A DNA stretch of 64,000 bases from Ochotona curzoniae (GCF_017591425.1 NW_024465885.1:32930501-32994500), one strand, 5' to 3'; positions 47,336 through 59,782 are shown, counted from the first letter of the stretch. Numbers and translations are program-made. The notes: generated by a model not told the origin, from the sequence alone.

Positions 47336-47537
47336 ATGTTTGATTTTTAAAAATAAAATAGAATATTCTGTTTTCCATCTCTGTTTTCTGAAACATTCTA
47401 TTGATTTTCTCTAACATGATTGCATATATGTAAATTTTTCATGCATTCTTATTAATTTATTTTGTAGTTCTATCACTTATTCTGTATGATCTGGAATCCT
47501 TCTTGAATATACTTATTTTAATTGTTAAATGTTTATT

Positions 47538-47866
47538 TTTTAAAGATTTATTTGTTTTCATTGGAAAGGTGAATATATAGAGAGAAGGAGAGACAGAGAG
47601 GAAGATCTTCTGTCCGATGGTTCACTCCCTAAGCAGCCGCAATGGCCAGAGCTATGCCAATACAAAGCCAGGAGCCAGGAGCTGTTCAAAGTCTCTCACA
47701 TAGTTTCAGGGTCCCAAGACTTTGGGCCATCCTCGGCTGCATTCCCAGGCCATAAGCAGGGATTTGGGTGGGAAGCGGGGCCACTGGGATTAGAACCAGT
47801 ATAAATATGAGACCCTGGCACATTCAAGAAGAGGACCATAACTGCTGGCTATCATGCCGGATCCAA
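47538..47866 (-). mobile_element. Full-length CSINE
   Basis: Minus-strand, from 'taaagatttatttgttttca' to 'gctatcatgccggatcc'. Near consensus. 'aaatgttt' and 'aaatgttc' flank it. Confidence 0.94.
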
Positions 47867-47867
47867 A

Positions 47868-48135
47868 TGTTCATTTGAAAAAGTCAGAGAAAGATCCAGG
47901 AAGTGACAAAGAGATGTCTTCCATTAGCTGCTTTATATCTCAGATGGCTACGAGAACTGGGCCAGGCTGAGCCAGAGCCCAGAGCTTCAGACTGGTCTCT
48001 GCTGTGGTCTCTGATGTGCTCCGTGTGTTGCCACTGATTTTCCCAGGCCATTAGCAAGAAATGGATCAGAGGTCGCACCGCAGGGACTCAATCAAGGGCC
48101 ATTTGTGACCACAGTTGGCAATTTCACCCTGTATT
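47868..48135 (-). mobile_element. Older CSINE
   Basis: Minus-strand. 'agatgtcttccattagctgc', 'ctcagatggctacgagaact', 'gccactgattttcccaggcc' and 'ggactcaatcaagggcc' are in order. The younger CSINE lies directly upstream. Confidence 0.68.
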
Positions 48136-48187
48136 CCAATACAATATTGTTCTTTCTTCCTTTTTTACATATTGTCAGTTTACATCA

Positions 48188-48525
48188 ATTTTTTTAAGAT
48201 CAATTTATTTTCATTGGAAAGGCAGATTTACAGAGTGAAGGAGAGACAAAGAGACAGAGATAGATCTTGCCTCACCTGGTTCGCTCCCCAAGTAGCCGCA
48301 GTGACTGGAGCTGAGCCTTTGCTTATCCAGGAAGCAGGAAATTCATTAGGGTCTCCCACATGGACTAAGGGTCCCAAGACTTTGGGCTGTCCTTGACTGC
48401 TTTCCCAGGCCACAAGTATGGAGCTGAATGGGAAGCAGGACCACAGGGACATGAACCAACCTCCACATGGGATCCCAGTACATGGAAGACAAGGAGTTTA
48501 ACCACTAAGCTAGAGTGCCAGGTTC
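48188..48525 (-). mobile_element. Full-length CSINE
   Basis: Minus-strand, from 'tttttttaagatcaatttat' to 'gctagagtgccaggttc'. Mildly diverged. Confidence 0.93.
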
Positions 48526-50367
48526 AATTTACAGTATTTCTTAGAGAGCATATTGTGTACAGATAAAATCACTGACAATCATTTAGGTCAAATTCATTTT
48601 GCTATAAGTAAAATCACTATTGGCAAACACTTTATAAATCTATGATGGTTATGTATTTGACACACTAAAAAGTAGTAATATACACTACACATATTTTAGC
48701 ATTATTTGTCATGTCACTTATTTCATGATGAAAATAATTATCTCATTGTTTATAGCCTTAAACACATACTGTGTAGGGGATGACAAAGTTATTTCAGTAA
48801 ATATCTGAAGAATGAGGTAGGAAAGGCAAGAGTGAATGACAGCTGATCTTCCTAGGTGCATGGTTCAAGGACACTGTGCAGAAACAGCTGCAATCTTCTA
48901 ATGAAAAAAGATACATCTCCGTTTTATACTTCCACAGTGTGCCTATTTCCACCTAATAAAATCAATCTCAAGCTTGATAAGAGTTAAATAATGAAATAAG
49001 TATATCTTTCATGTTCTAAATACACTAGGGAACTACTTGTAGGATTCATTTGTGTTTCTCTGCTAAGAGCTGTGAACGCCCAAACTCAACCTGAAAAGCT
49101 ATGCCTCACTCTAAGATTATCCGGGAGGAAAAGATCTTAATGGATCTTTTACTACCCTTCATATTTGGGAGAGGAACACTGATGAGTATATATGAAAAGG
49201 AAAAAAAAAATAAGGCCATTTTTATGGCATGATCAGAGAGCATTAATGAGGGTTTCGATTGCTACAAATTATGTGAGTCCCATGATGTAAGGTAGCTTTG
49301 AATTGTTTAGAAAATAAATTGAATCTTGAAAACACTTGTGTACATTACTGTGTTGACATCACCATGATGACAATTACAGCTTTGCTTACACTAGGTTTGC
49401 TTCACTATTTCTTTGTTTAACTCTGTACTTTGGGCTCCATATTTGTCATATATCCTGTATTTGTCAAATATGGGCATACCGGTGTGATGTTATTTACTGC
49501 AGGCTTTTTTTTTAATATATTTTACTTAACTGTTTCTTTTGCACAAGTTTAAGTATGAACACATTTATTTGAGTGTAAACAGTTCCATGTTAAGTGTTCA
49601 TAAGGCCAACATAAATATTGATCTGCTGATAGGAACTGTGTAACTGGCAAAATTAGAGAAAAAGGACATATTGGATCTGACAATGACAGAATGAAAGCGT
49701 AAGATGGCTGAAATTCATGCCGGTGGTGTCAGTTTTTACTGCTTTTTGAAGCCCTTGAAATTGAAGTAAACTTGTCTTTGCTACCATTTGACAACTTAAA
49801 ATCCTTTAGACTTCCAGGGATGAAGACTGACAGTCAGTGAGACCTGTGCTTTGAAAACAGGTGGGTTCGTGTTTGGACATTGGATTTCATGTCTGAAATA
49901 GCTGTGAGAGGTGAATTAATCTTTATAATAATCAGTCTATCTTCCTTAAGCTCTAAATCACAGAAAATAATACACACGCTGAAGTGCAGTTAACAAGAAT
50001 CAATAAAATAACAAATGCAAAGTTCCTAAGCTCTCATGTATCATGTAGTCTATATTAGCTTTCTTTTGTTTATCATTTGTGTATTTTTCTATTATGTGTG
50101 TTTTAGTTTTGGATAGCTATCATGCTGGCAAACATTGAAAGCTTTCCTTTTATTTGCTTTGATGGTCAATCTTTATAACACAATAGAGAACAGCTCCAGC
50201 AAAAATTGAATTTTTAATGCCATGACTTCATGATATTCCTTTAGTAAAATATAATTATTGGTTATTGGATTAAATAATACAAACTTCTAGGTGAATCGCA
50301 TCTTCATTTATATACCAAGTGTGGAAGATGTGATCATGCAAATTGAATACTATGCTGTGTTTTTCCT
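48526..50367. other. Unassigned A+T-rich DNA
   Basis: No gene or repeat family recognised in about 1.8 kb. Confidence 0.5.
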
Positions 50368-50480
50368 TTTTTAAAGATTTGTTTATTTAATAGACATATG
50401 CACATACATATACAATTATATATATATGTGTGTTTGTGCATGTGTGGGTGTTTGTGGGGGGGGTTGATTATCTAAAAGTC
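50368..50480. repeat. T-rich / (TA)(TG) low-complexity stretch
   Basis: Poly-T then 'aaagatttgtttatttaat' (possible reversed CSINE tail), followed by TA, TG and G9 tracts. Confidence 0.6.
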
Positions 50481-50489
50481 TATGGCCTA

Positions 50490-50708
50490 TAGGTTAAATC
50501 TTTATGAAGGCAGTGGAAGACAGTCTAAAGCCTTGGGACCCTGCACCTGCATGGGAGACCCTGAAGAAGTGTCTGGGCTAGGATCAGCTCAACTCTGGCC
50601 ATTGTGGCCACATGGGGAGTGAATCATCAGACGGAAGATCTTCCTCTCTGTCTCTCTTCCTTTTCATGTGTCTGACTTTCCAAAGAGAATAAATGGATCT
50701 TGAGAGTT
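50490..50708 (+). mobile_element. CSINE, 5'-truncated
   Basis: Begins within the middle of the element ('gaaggcagtggaagacagtc') and runs to 'ctttccaaagagaataaatg'. The pol III head is missing. Confidence 0.87.
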
Positions 50709-50832
50709 AGAAAGAGAGCACAATTTCCAATTGAAAATATCAATCTTAAGTTTAATAGTCACATAACAATATCTCTCATTACTACATCTTCTACATATTA
50801 TTGAAATGACTGAAAACTTCTATGCACATATT

Positions 50833-51167
50833 TCCTTTTTTAAGATGTATTTGTTTTTATGATAAAATCAGATATACAGAAAGGAGGGGAGAAACAGAAT
50901 ATGATCTTCTGTCTGTTGATTCACTCTGTAAGCATCCACAATTGCAGGAGCAGTGCCTATTGGAAGCCAGGAGCCCAGAGCGTCTCCCAGGTCTCCCACT
51001 CGGGTACAGGGTCACATGGCTTTGGGCCATCCTTGATTGCTTTCCCAGGCCACAAGCAGGGAGCTGAATGGGAACAGGGTGCCACTGGGATTAGAACTGG
51101 AGCCCATGTGGGATCCTGATGCATGCAAGGAGAGAACCTTAATTGCTAGGCTATCACGCAGGACCCT
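50833..51167 (-). mobile_element. Full-length CSINE
   Basis: Minus-strand, from 'ttttttaagatgtatttgtt' to 'ctatcacgcaggaccc'. The flanks 'ctatgcacatatttcc' and 'ctatatgcctgtttct' are weakly alike. Confidence 0.93.
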
Positions 51168-51235
51168 ATATGCCTGTTTCTATGTGTCTACCTATCTTTG
51201 TGAAGATTTGAGCATGCACACACTTTTGTAACTCC

Positions 51236-51572
51236 AAAATTTTATTAACATCTATTGATGCATCTGTTTGAGAAGCAGAGTTACTGAGAGAAAAGGGCAC
51301 ACAAAATGAGAGTTCTTTTATCTGCTGGACCACTCTCCAAAAGTTTGCAAAAGATGGGCTATAAAATTTCAAAGCTAGCACCCCAGGGATTCTTCCAGAT
51401 CTCCTGTATAGATGCAGGTTCCCAAGCACTTGAACCATTTTCCATTGCTTTCTCAGATGCTTTAGCTGGGAACAGGATCAGAAGTGAAGGGGGGTAAACT
51501 GGAATATGCACCCTTAGGGACAACTGCCACTGGTATTGCAGTCTAATTCTCCACACCACAGTGCAGGACACT
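51236..51572 (-). mobile_element. Old CSINE
   Basis: Minus-strand. 'ttttatctgctggaccactc', 'gatgcaggttcccaagcact' and 'accacagtgcaggaca' are in reverse order. Diverged. Confidence 0.68.
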
Positions 51573-52338
51573 AGAATTCTTTTATATGGCCTATAAGCTT
51601 ATTTACTCATGTAATTTTCCTAAAATCATGGTGGAATTATTAAAAAATCTATCTAAATCTTGCTTCAATAAATGTTGAAACAAAATAAGTAACATCAATG
51701 AAATACTTTACTGGAGAGAAATTGAATTGGAATTATCATAATATAGTATAAAATTTTTACTTATAATGTGTTACCTGAAAAAGGACAAACCAGAGCAGGT
51801 GACAAAAACAGTAGAGCCTGGGGTTAATCCCCATGGGACATTTTGTCCTGTGGGGTTATTGCCCCTACAGCTTACTATGCACATATTGGAGTATGGCAGC
51901 TGGGTGTCCCATCAATGATCGCTACATGAGGTAGGCAGAAGACCCACTACCTTTCATAATTCTCGCCCAAGTATGGTAAAACTGCTAGGCCTTCTGGATA
52001 TATGAATATTAATTATATTCATATCCATATTCATATTGTAAATCTTGAGAATACTGACTATATAAAGCAATAGATATATACATATGTCCTTAGAGAAGTA
52101 ACTGCCCAGATTTATATCTTTTAAATTTTGTAATCCATCTTGTATCAAATGTAATAGGTTCTGCTATGTAAGAAACCTCAATCATTAACAGCCAGTTTTC
52201 TGCAAGTACATCTGATACCACAATGTTTTCCCTTTTCTAAAGTTAAATTTGAAAGTCTGTTTCATCAAATAAAATACTCAGAACTTCTAAAACATAGTTA
52301 AGAAAATCCATAGGCAGACATTAAAAATAACCTATTTC
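51573..52338. other. Unassigned DNA with a hairpin
   Basis: Contains the imperfect inverted repeat at 51826-51858. No gene or known repeat recognised. Confidence 0.4.
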
Positions 52339-52371
52339 ATCGCTTCTTGGCCAGTTGGCTAAGATCAAGTG
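52339..52371 (+). pseudogene. 3'-truncated U2 snRNA retrocopy with target-site duplication
   Basis: 'atcgcttcttggccagttgg' followed by 'ctaagatcaagtg' matches the first ~33 nt of U2 from its 5' end, with a few substitutions. It is flanked by 17-bp copies matching at 15 positions: 'aaaaataacctatttca' (52323-52339) and 'aagaataacctatctca' (52372-52388). There is no A-tail. Best explained as a tailless retropseudogene inserted by the L1 machinery. Non-functional. Confidence 0.9.
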
Positions 52372-52388
52372 AAGAATAACCTATCTCA

Positions 52389-53727
52389 CAGAAATTTACC
52401 TCTCCCAGAAGTAAAAACTTTTTAGTCACAAAAAAGATCTGGAGTCATGGATGTTGAGAACAACTAAGTAAGTTATGAATGAAACAAATAGCATTTTCTC
52501 TAAATGTGTCTTTCATTATCTATGGCAAAAAAATTTCTAAAATTGCAAGGCTGAACTATTTCTTATGATTTTGCACAACTCCTAAAAATGAAAGATAGTA
52601 GAAAAACAATTTCCAGATATCTGTGTTTAAAGTTTCAAATGTTCCCTTAAGTTATAGTTCCAAATTTTAGCGTGATCTGAAAACTCTTTAGCAGAATGTG
52701 GGGAAAGAGTGCTCTGTCTTTAATACTCCATCCTAAAAAGAAGAGAGATGAGCTAGGCTTTAAAAAAAAAAAAAAAAAGCTTTCGTAGTGTGTACCAACA
52801 CAAAAATCCTTCTATTATGAGATGTTGAATTGATAACAATTTTCAAGTGTCGGTAAACACAGACATAAAAGTTATCTGTCTTCCTGTCAAGTGTTCAGAG
52901 GGACCGTGGGATCTCAAAGAACTCCATGCCTGCACCCAAGGCTACTACTTCTTCCTTTATGACTTTCCTTTTTTTATTATGTTTGGGCTTTGACTGAATT
53001 TCCACTGAAGGTCAAAGTATAAGTTTAATGCCTAAAGGCAGGCTGTTTGGAGTCCAAATAATGGGTCAGGTAAAAGAAAGAGATCTTCCAGAAGTAAGCT
53101 GACTTTTATCCTCAATTTGATCAGCACCTTTACATCTCTGTGAATTAAGAATAAACACATTTCCTAACAGGAGGGAGGATGAAAAACACTTATTTCTGTG
53201 TTCACAATAATTTGACCAAAGAATAAACAGTTGGTATTTTAAACAGCTCTTCCGTTTGTGCTAATCATAATGTGAAATTTTGGTCCCATTTCTAGAATCA
53301 TAATTATCGGTGTTATGATAGTGAATGATGCTTAAATGTTCTGTTATTATTCTCTAATTGGGATTAAGCCCAAGGGTTTTCAAAACAAGGTTGATGCAGT
53401 TGGATTGAAGTAGCAAATGATTAGTTCTCGCTCATCAAATTCAGAAAACTGCAAAAATGAATCCAAACCAGAAAAGGGTGAAAAGGAGTTAAAATGACAA
53501 ATGATACAGAAGAGTTCTCACATATTGTGGTTACTATCTTAAACTTTCCACAGTCCCAATGCATATACAGTTTTGCCTTACCGTTTTTAATTTGAATACT
53601 GCTCATCTCTACTTTGAAAATCAGAAGTATGTCAAAATCCAAAATCAAATTATTTTAGTGCTAATATATGACTAGAAATCTGATGGCACAGTACATAATA
53701 ACTTTTTACCATTTGCTAAGGTTGCTT
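52389..53727. other. Unassigned A+T-rich DNA
   Basis: An A16 run at 52761-52778. No gene or repeat family recognised. Confidence 0.5.
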
Positions 53728-53946
53728 TTTTAAAGTTTTATTTATTTTTATTGAAAAGGTAAATTTTACAGAGAGGAGAGACAAAATTCTTTACTCTTCT
53801 CTTTCGCTCCCCAGATGGCTACAATGGCCAGAGCTCAGCTAATCCAAAACCACGAGCAAGGAGCTTCTTTCGCATCTCCCATTGTTGATGCAAGGTCTCA
53901 ACGCTTTGGGCAATCCATACTGCTTTCCCAGGCTACAAACAGGATA
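53728..53946 (-). mobile_element. CSINE, 5'-truncated
   Basis: Minus-strand. 'aaagttttatttatttttat', 'atggctacaatggccagagc' and 'actgctttcccaggctacaa', then it stops. The head third is absent. Confidence 0.87.
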
Positions 53947-56224
53947 AAGTTTAATATTAATTTTTCAAGTATAATTTGTATCAAATCCGGCTGTTTGTGC
54001 TTGAAATATGTCGAAGAAATATTGTACAGGTACAGAAAACGTTCCTAAAATGCTGGATAATTGCATCAGCCTGAGTTCCTTGAGTAGAGTTCAGGGACCA
54101 GTGGTATCCTCATGGAGAACGCTGTGAGCACTAAACATGAGACACAACACAGAGAAGTTACAGAGATGAGTAAATGCCATCAATTTGGGTGATAGAAGTT
54201 ACACTGTGATTATTATACAAATGTCTCAGGTAACTAAATGTATCTAAAACACAGAGGCATGGTATGGAGAAAAGCATCAAACAAATAAACAAACAAAAAC
54301 CAACGAACAATTATAGTCATGTAAAAAAATCCACATGATGAAAATTCTGAAAAAATACAAAAAATACAAAATGAAAATCAAGGTATCTGTATTAAAATGC
54401 TGAGGTATGTGGTAACATCAATCATACAGATCAAATCCTATAATACATTGTTCTTTATTGTCCCTAGGGTACGGTCTGTTGTCCCTTGTCCTAGACTTGA
54501 GGTTAATGGGCAAGTGGAAAATTTACCAAGAGAATCTAGAAAGTCAAATGAGAGGATTTTTATTAAAAAATCCTCCAGTGCATCTATACTCTGTAACCTG
54601 ATTCACATTTCCATCTGGATGCAAAAGCACAGTAAGAATGCTGATCATAGTATTTCCCATCCGTGTCAACTCAATTATTGGTAATCCTACATTTCCTGTT
54701 GCTTGGGCCCAAATCTTGAAGACCACTGTGACTTCAAAGAGGATGCCCTTAAAATGACTTAAGTTCATAAGATATTTTTCTCTTAAAAGTGAAAAATTAC
54801 AAGGTCTCCTAAAATGTCAGATGAGAACTGGCTTACTGTCAGACCAAGAAATGAGGTGGAAAAATCTACTCTGCCCTAAACCTATGATGGTCATAAAGAA
54901 TTGGAGAAATGGAAAAGTGAGCAAGTGAGTAAGTGAGGAGAAAAAAATGCAACCGACTACAGGCATTTTACCTCTTCCTTACTCACATATATTTAGTCAT
55001 AAAATAAAATATACTGAAACTGCCCTGGGATGTGTTAGTGTATATTAATAGGATATTTTTCATCTTCTTTTTGTAAAGACATGCTTCAGTGAATTTTTTA
55101 AAGAACAATACAGTAGAAAACATTTGTAGATTAAGATACATCTTAAAACAATTCAATCAACTGTCCTAACGCATAAATATCTTTCATTCACATAGGTGAC
55201 ATCTAAGTTGAAATTTCAAGGAAATGGGGAGAAGCACAAGGGAAATTCAATTAAAAATGATGTGAAGCATATTTATTCAAGGATATATAGGCTTGTGTAA
55301 GGGGGAGCATGTGCGTGTGTGTGTGTCTGTTTTGCTATGACTCTGTGCCTTGCTGCCAGAAATACTACATGGAAATCCTGACCACTACGCAATAAATGTC
55401 TGACTTGTGAAGATATTTGAACTTTTTCTAACCTCATTAATACTGGATAGAATATAATAATAGTACTGAGGATAGATTTACACAGAGGCAGTAAAAGGCA
55501 ATGACAATTTCTAAATTTTAAAATTACTTAAATATTTAGTCTAATCTTCAGTCATTGAAAATTTTAGGCAAGTTGTTTACAATAAGTTTCTCATTTTATA
55601 ATCTGTCCAACTCTAGGAAATAAATAGTGATTATATTTATTTATAATTGATAAAATTGACATTTATCAGTGATTACTATTGTCTATGAAAACAAGCTTAT
55701 CACAGTTGAGACTGGAATTTGCAGCCAGGGATCTTGAGAACTAAGACACAGTAATTCATTCCAGCACACATTACATTAAAACATTTTAGAAAAAAATGAC
55801 ATTCATGTTCTTGTGCATTTATGCAAATCATTTAAAAAGAAGCACAAAATTACTACTGCTAAAATGAGATTTTAAAAACTTCAGGGAAAATATTTTATTA
55901 TGAAGAAAAAAACATGTCAGTTCATAAAATTTCATAGCAAATAAACCTTTCTTTTAATTCAAACCTATCTTACAATACACATTTTTTTTTCAAAAAGTGT
56001 TTGAGGTATGCTCATATTCATATTTTCAAGAATTCCTGCCACAACTGCAGTGTGTACCAATGTGTCATATGGGCAAAACATACGTATTTTAGCAACCTTG
56101 CAGATATGTCAAAATTCCACAACTATTCTGATAAAGCCAGTGGAGGTTAATTAACCATTCCCATTGAAAACCTGTCTTTTATTAAACTTACCATTCACCT
56201 GAAATTATTAGGAGGATAGGTATT
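53947..56224. other. Unassigned A+T-rich DNA, possible MIR at 55.5 kb
   Basis: 'ggcaagttgtttacaataag' then 'tttctcattttataatctg' (about 55569-55607) is reminiscent of the MIR core region. A short (GT)n lies at about 55308. No gene recognised. Confidence 0.4.
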
Positions 56225-56490
56225 GAGGCACAAGAATGTGTATTGCCCTGAATGTCTAATATTAATGCCAGTCCAGTCTATTTTCTATCCAACTTCCAGG
56301 TATTGTACCTGGGACACTGCACATTACAGCCCAATGCCTTGATTGCTGATACCACATGGTGATTAGCATGGAGTTCCTGACTGTTGGTGTCTGGCCTAAC
56401 AGTAGATGGCATCCAGTACACCAGTGTATGAGAAATCTCTCTCTCTCTCAGCAACTCTGCCTTTTAAAGGAAATGATGCTTTAAAAATTA
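56225..56490 (+). mobile_element. Old CSINE
   Basis: Plus-strand, highly diverged. The order 'tattttctatccaacttcca', 'gttcctgactgttggtgtct' and 'ctctctctctctcagcaact' fits the family. Confidence 0.5.
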
Positions 56491-56737
56491 TTAGTGTTCA
56501 TATAATTATCTAATTTTAAAGCTCTTACCTGAAAATTATTCTTTCAAATTTATTTGACCATTTTTGGCTAACAATTTTCTATTTAAACCACTTGGACAAA
56601 TTATTTATTTGAACTATTATTAAATTTGCCATATTTGTGGTTTTTGTTTGTTTGTTTGTTTTACTTTTCCTTGGTCCTGTTGTGTCTGCAGATGGTCACT
56701 TTACAACTTGAAATATGAATATGTTATTTATACGATT

Positions 56738-57088
56738 TAGGTTTTTTTCATTTATCATTTCTTTTTATGACACAGTTCCATAGGATCAGGGATTTCTCCT
56801 TACATCCTCCTCATTTGCCATCATATTCCACTGATTTCCCCCATACTATTATAATTGATTAAGTCTTTAAATAACAGTCATATATCCATCATTCAGAAAT
56901 TTAAGTATATACAGACATTGTAGGTAGGTACAGACAAAAGTAGAAAGTCCAGCATCCTAGTCTCAAGATATGTATCACTTGTATTTTCAAAGAAGGTTGC
57001 CATGTATCAAAGAAAATATTTGATATTTGTCCTTTGGGCATTGACTTATTTCAGTCAGCGTAAGGATCTCTAGCTGGGACATTATATT
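56738..57088 (-). mobile_element. L1 3' end
   Basis: The reverse complement contains 'ggagaaatccctgatcctat' then 'ggaactgtgtcataaaaag', the L1 terminus. Further in is 'gctgactgaaataagtcaat', the conserved region after ORF2. Confidence 0.78.
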
Positions 57089-57089
57089 T

Positions 57090-57472
57090 AAGATGTATAT
57101 ATCTACCTATTTATTTATTTGTTTATCTATTTATCTGCTTATTTGTTTTATAAATTCATCCATTTTTTTCCCATTGGAAAGTCGGATATACAGAGAGGAA
57201 GAGAGGCAGAGAAGGATATCTTCTGTCTGATGATTCACTTCCCAAGTGGCCTCAACAGCCGGAGCTGTGCTGATCTGAACCCTGAGCTTGCCCTGGGTCT
57301 TCCATGTGGGTGCAGGGTCTCAAGGATTTGGACTATCCTTGACTAATCTCCCAGGCCACAGACAGGGAGCTTGATGGGAAGCAAGGCAGCCAGGATAAGA
57401 ACCAGTACCCATATGGGATCCTCTTACTTGCAAGGTGAGGGCTTTAAACACTAGGCTGCTGTGTAAGGCCCA
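57090..57472 (-). mobile_element. CSINE with expanded reversed tail
   Basis: Minus-strand, from a (TTTA)n-like stretch and 'cccattggaaagtcggatat' to 'aggctgctgtgtaaggccc'. It adjoins the L1 3' end on its left. Confidence 0.92.
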
Positions 57473-59265
57473 GACTAATTTTTCTTAAATGCTGTCTACA
57501 CCACATATTGCCCAATTTGCAGAAACTAAAAATATGTGTTGTTAATATTTCAAGTAAATTATCTGGGACATGTATAATTTTCATCTTCCAACCGTGTAAA
57601 TAACTTTTTGGAAATCAATTTTTCTAATAATGAGCTTAACATATATAATTTATTTACTAGATGTCGAATTCCCTACTGATAATGTACCTCATGTAAGTAA
57701 ATTTAGCTTCTCCCTGGTTACGTTATGCAATTTAGCAGACTGTAAAATGCCTGCTAACATTTCATAAAGCAATTTGATTTGATATTTTATCTGTGGGAGT
57801 ATTTTCTCAGTCTTAACTATGTATTCTGTTGTGCTCAATAATAGGAAATGTAGTTAATAACATTTAGCTAAAGCTAAAGTCATTGTATTCTCTCAATGAT
57901 TCCTTCTGAATGTGTCTGTAAATGATTATGTTAACATTGATAGGCATACAGCAATAAATGTTTTATTTTTCTATGTGTTTAGAATATTTTTTTTTTTTTT
58001 TGTGATTTGTGACAGGTGGCAGTGTGGACCATTATGTTTCACTCACAAGACAACCACGTAATGGTAAGTGTTTGTTCTGGTGCGAATACTCTGCTGTCCG
58101 AGATTACTTTGGCTTTTATGTATCAGTATGAATATTCATAATATGTAGCAATGTTACAAATGTGCTTGAGTAGGCAGCAATAATTACTGCAATATGTTGT
58201 GAGTTAAATTAGCTGAAGGAAACAAAAGTGGCAGGAACTAATTAAAAAACTGGAACAAAAGTGAATGTGGATTTTTAAAATTGCCTTATAAAATGTTTAG
58301 TAGCCAGTACATTTCTGAAAGAAAAATATGTGTAATTAAGTTTGTTTTTGTTTAGGATGACTTGAATATTTTTGCCCTTTTACTAATTATTTTGGTTTTA
58401 ACCAACAAGTAAAAAGAAATAACCAAAACAAATTTCTCTGTAATATACTTGAAAGAATTCCGGTTTTGGAGAGAAACAATTGATCATTCAATAAGCGATT
58501 CAATAAGCATGCTTATTGTGTGTAGAAATTTATAAAATGAATAATTTGGGCAACTAAAAATTTAATTACTTAAGTTTAATACAACATACTGGGGAGGATA
58601 GCGTTTGTTAAATAAAGTATAAACTAATCTGCAAGAAGCATAAAGAGAACTGAAAGTAATAACACAATATTGAGTGATAGTAAGATATTACTAGAGGGTG
58701 AATGCAGTGTGTTCAGATAAACCGTTCTTAGTCTTTCTTAGGCAAGTAAGCTACCCTCCCGATTCCCTGGGAGTTGAGAGTTTCCATATGTCTATGCTCT
58801 GTGTTGCTTTAGCAAAATGATGTTTGGTGAAGAGAAAGAGCAGAATATTTACAGTTTTGGAGAGCAAGGGTATGGCATTCACATTTGCATAGCCCTGGTG
58901 AGGAGCTATGACTATAGTCTCATCTTGGCATATAACATCATGAATAATTTGAGCAACTAAATCTTATAAGAATGGGAATCTTATAAGAAGGAATGTCATT
59001 TGGTGCGACAGGAAGCAAGTAGGTGATCTGAAACACAGCATGATGTCACTCAGTTTAAGGTTGGAGAACATTTTTGAGAATCTTAAACGAGATTGTCTTC
59101 CTATCCTACTATGCATGTTTAAGAGAACAAACATTTACCAAGCCATTTACAGCGGAGCTTAAATCATTGCCTAATAAGAACGGCAGCAGATACAATTTTA
59201 TTTAGATCTGCACAAGCCAGGGAGAACTGTGAGAAATAACTTGAAACAAGTTTAGAGGTTGGTTA
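57473..59265. other. Repeat-poor unique DNA
   Basis: About 1.8 kb without recognisable mobile elements. It holds the exon-like segment at 58016-58063 and an 18-bp palindrome at 58501-58518. Confidence 0.5.
58016..58063 (+). other. Candidate 48-nt cassette exon (microexon-like)
   Basis: Upstream is a T15 polypyrimidine tract (57987-58001) and 'gtgatttgtgacag' at the acceptor. Downstream is a strong donor, 'atg/gtaagtg'. The 48 nt are a multiple of three, and more than one frame is open. In the phase-1 frame the peptide is GGSVDHYVSLTRQPRN, which has ordinary protein-like composition; another frame gives VAVWTIMFHSQDNHVM. I do not recognise the host gene. It lies in a repeat-poor interval. Chance occurrence remains possible because no other exon is visible in the window. 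Confidence 0.35.
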
Positions 59266-59577
59266 TGGGACCCAGCATGATAACTCAGTGACTAAATCTT
59301 TGCGTTGCACAATCCAGGATCCCTTATAGGGCAGATTTGTGTCATGCTGCTCTACTTCTCAACCCTCTCCCTGAGAGTGGTCTGGGAAAGCAGCAGAGGA
59401 GGGTTCAACATCTTTGGACTCTATACCTGCTTGGGAGACTTGGAAAAAGCTCCCAGTTCCCTGATTTGGATCAGAACAGCTCCAGCTGTTTCAGCTCTTT
59501 GGGATGTGAATCAGCAGATGGAAGACTCTTAAATCTGCCTTTCTAGAATTCATTGATCAATCAATCTTTTAAAAAAG
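59266..59577 (+). mobile_element. CSINE
   Basis: Plus-strand, from 'tgggacccagcatgataact' to 'tcattgatcaatcaatctt'. The tail 'ccaataaaaataaataaat' is altered to an ATCA-like repeat. Confidence 0.87.
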
Positions 59578-59782
59578 AAATTGTTTATAAAGGCAGCCAC
59601 ATTGAATAACAGAAAAAGAGGAGACCGAATAAGAAATACAAAACTGTATAGCCAAGATGATTTTGGCAACAGAATAAGGGATAGACAATTCAGATAAGAT
59701 CCGATACAGCAGATCAGTGAGTAAATCATTTAGCAGAAGTTGATTTAAATCAACAGAATGGAATGAAGTCAAATGTAATGTT

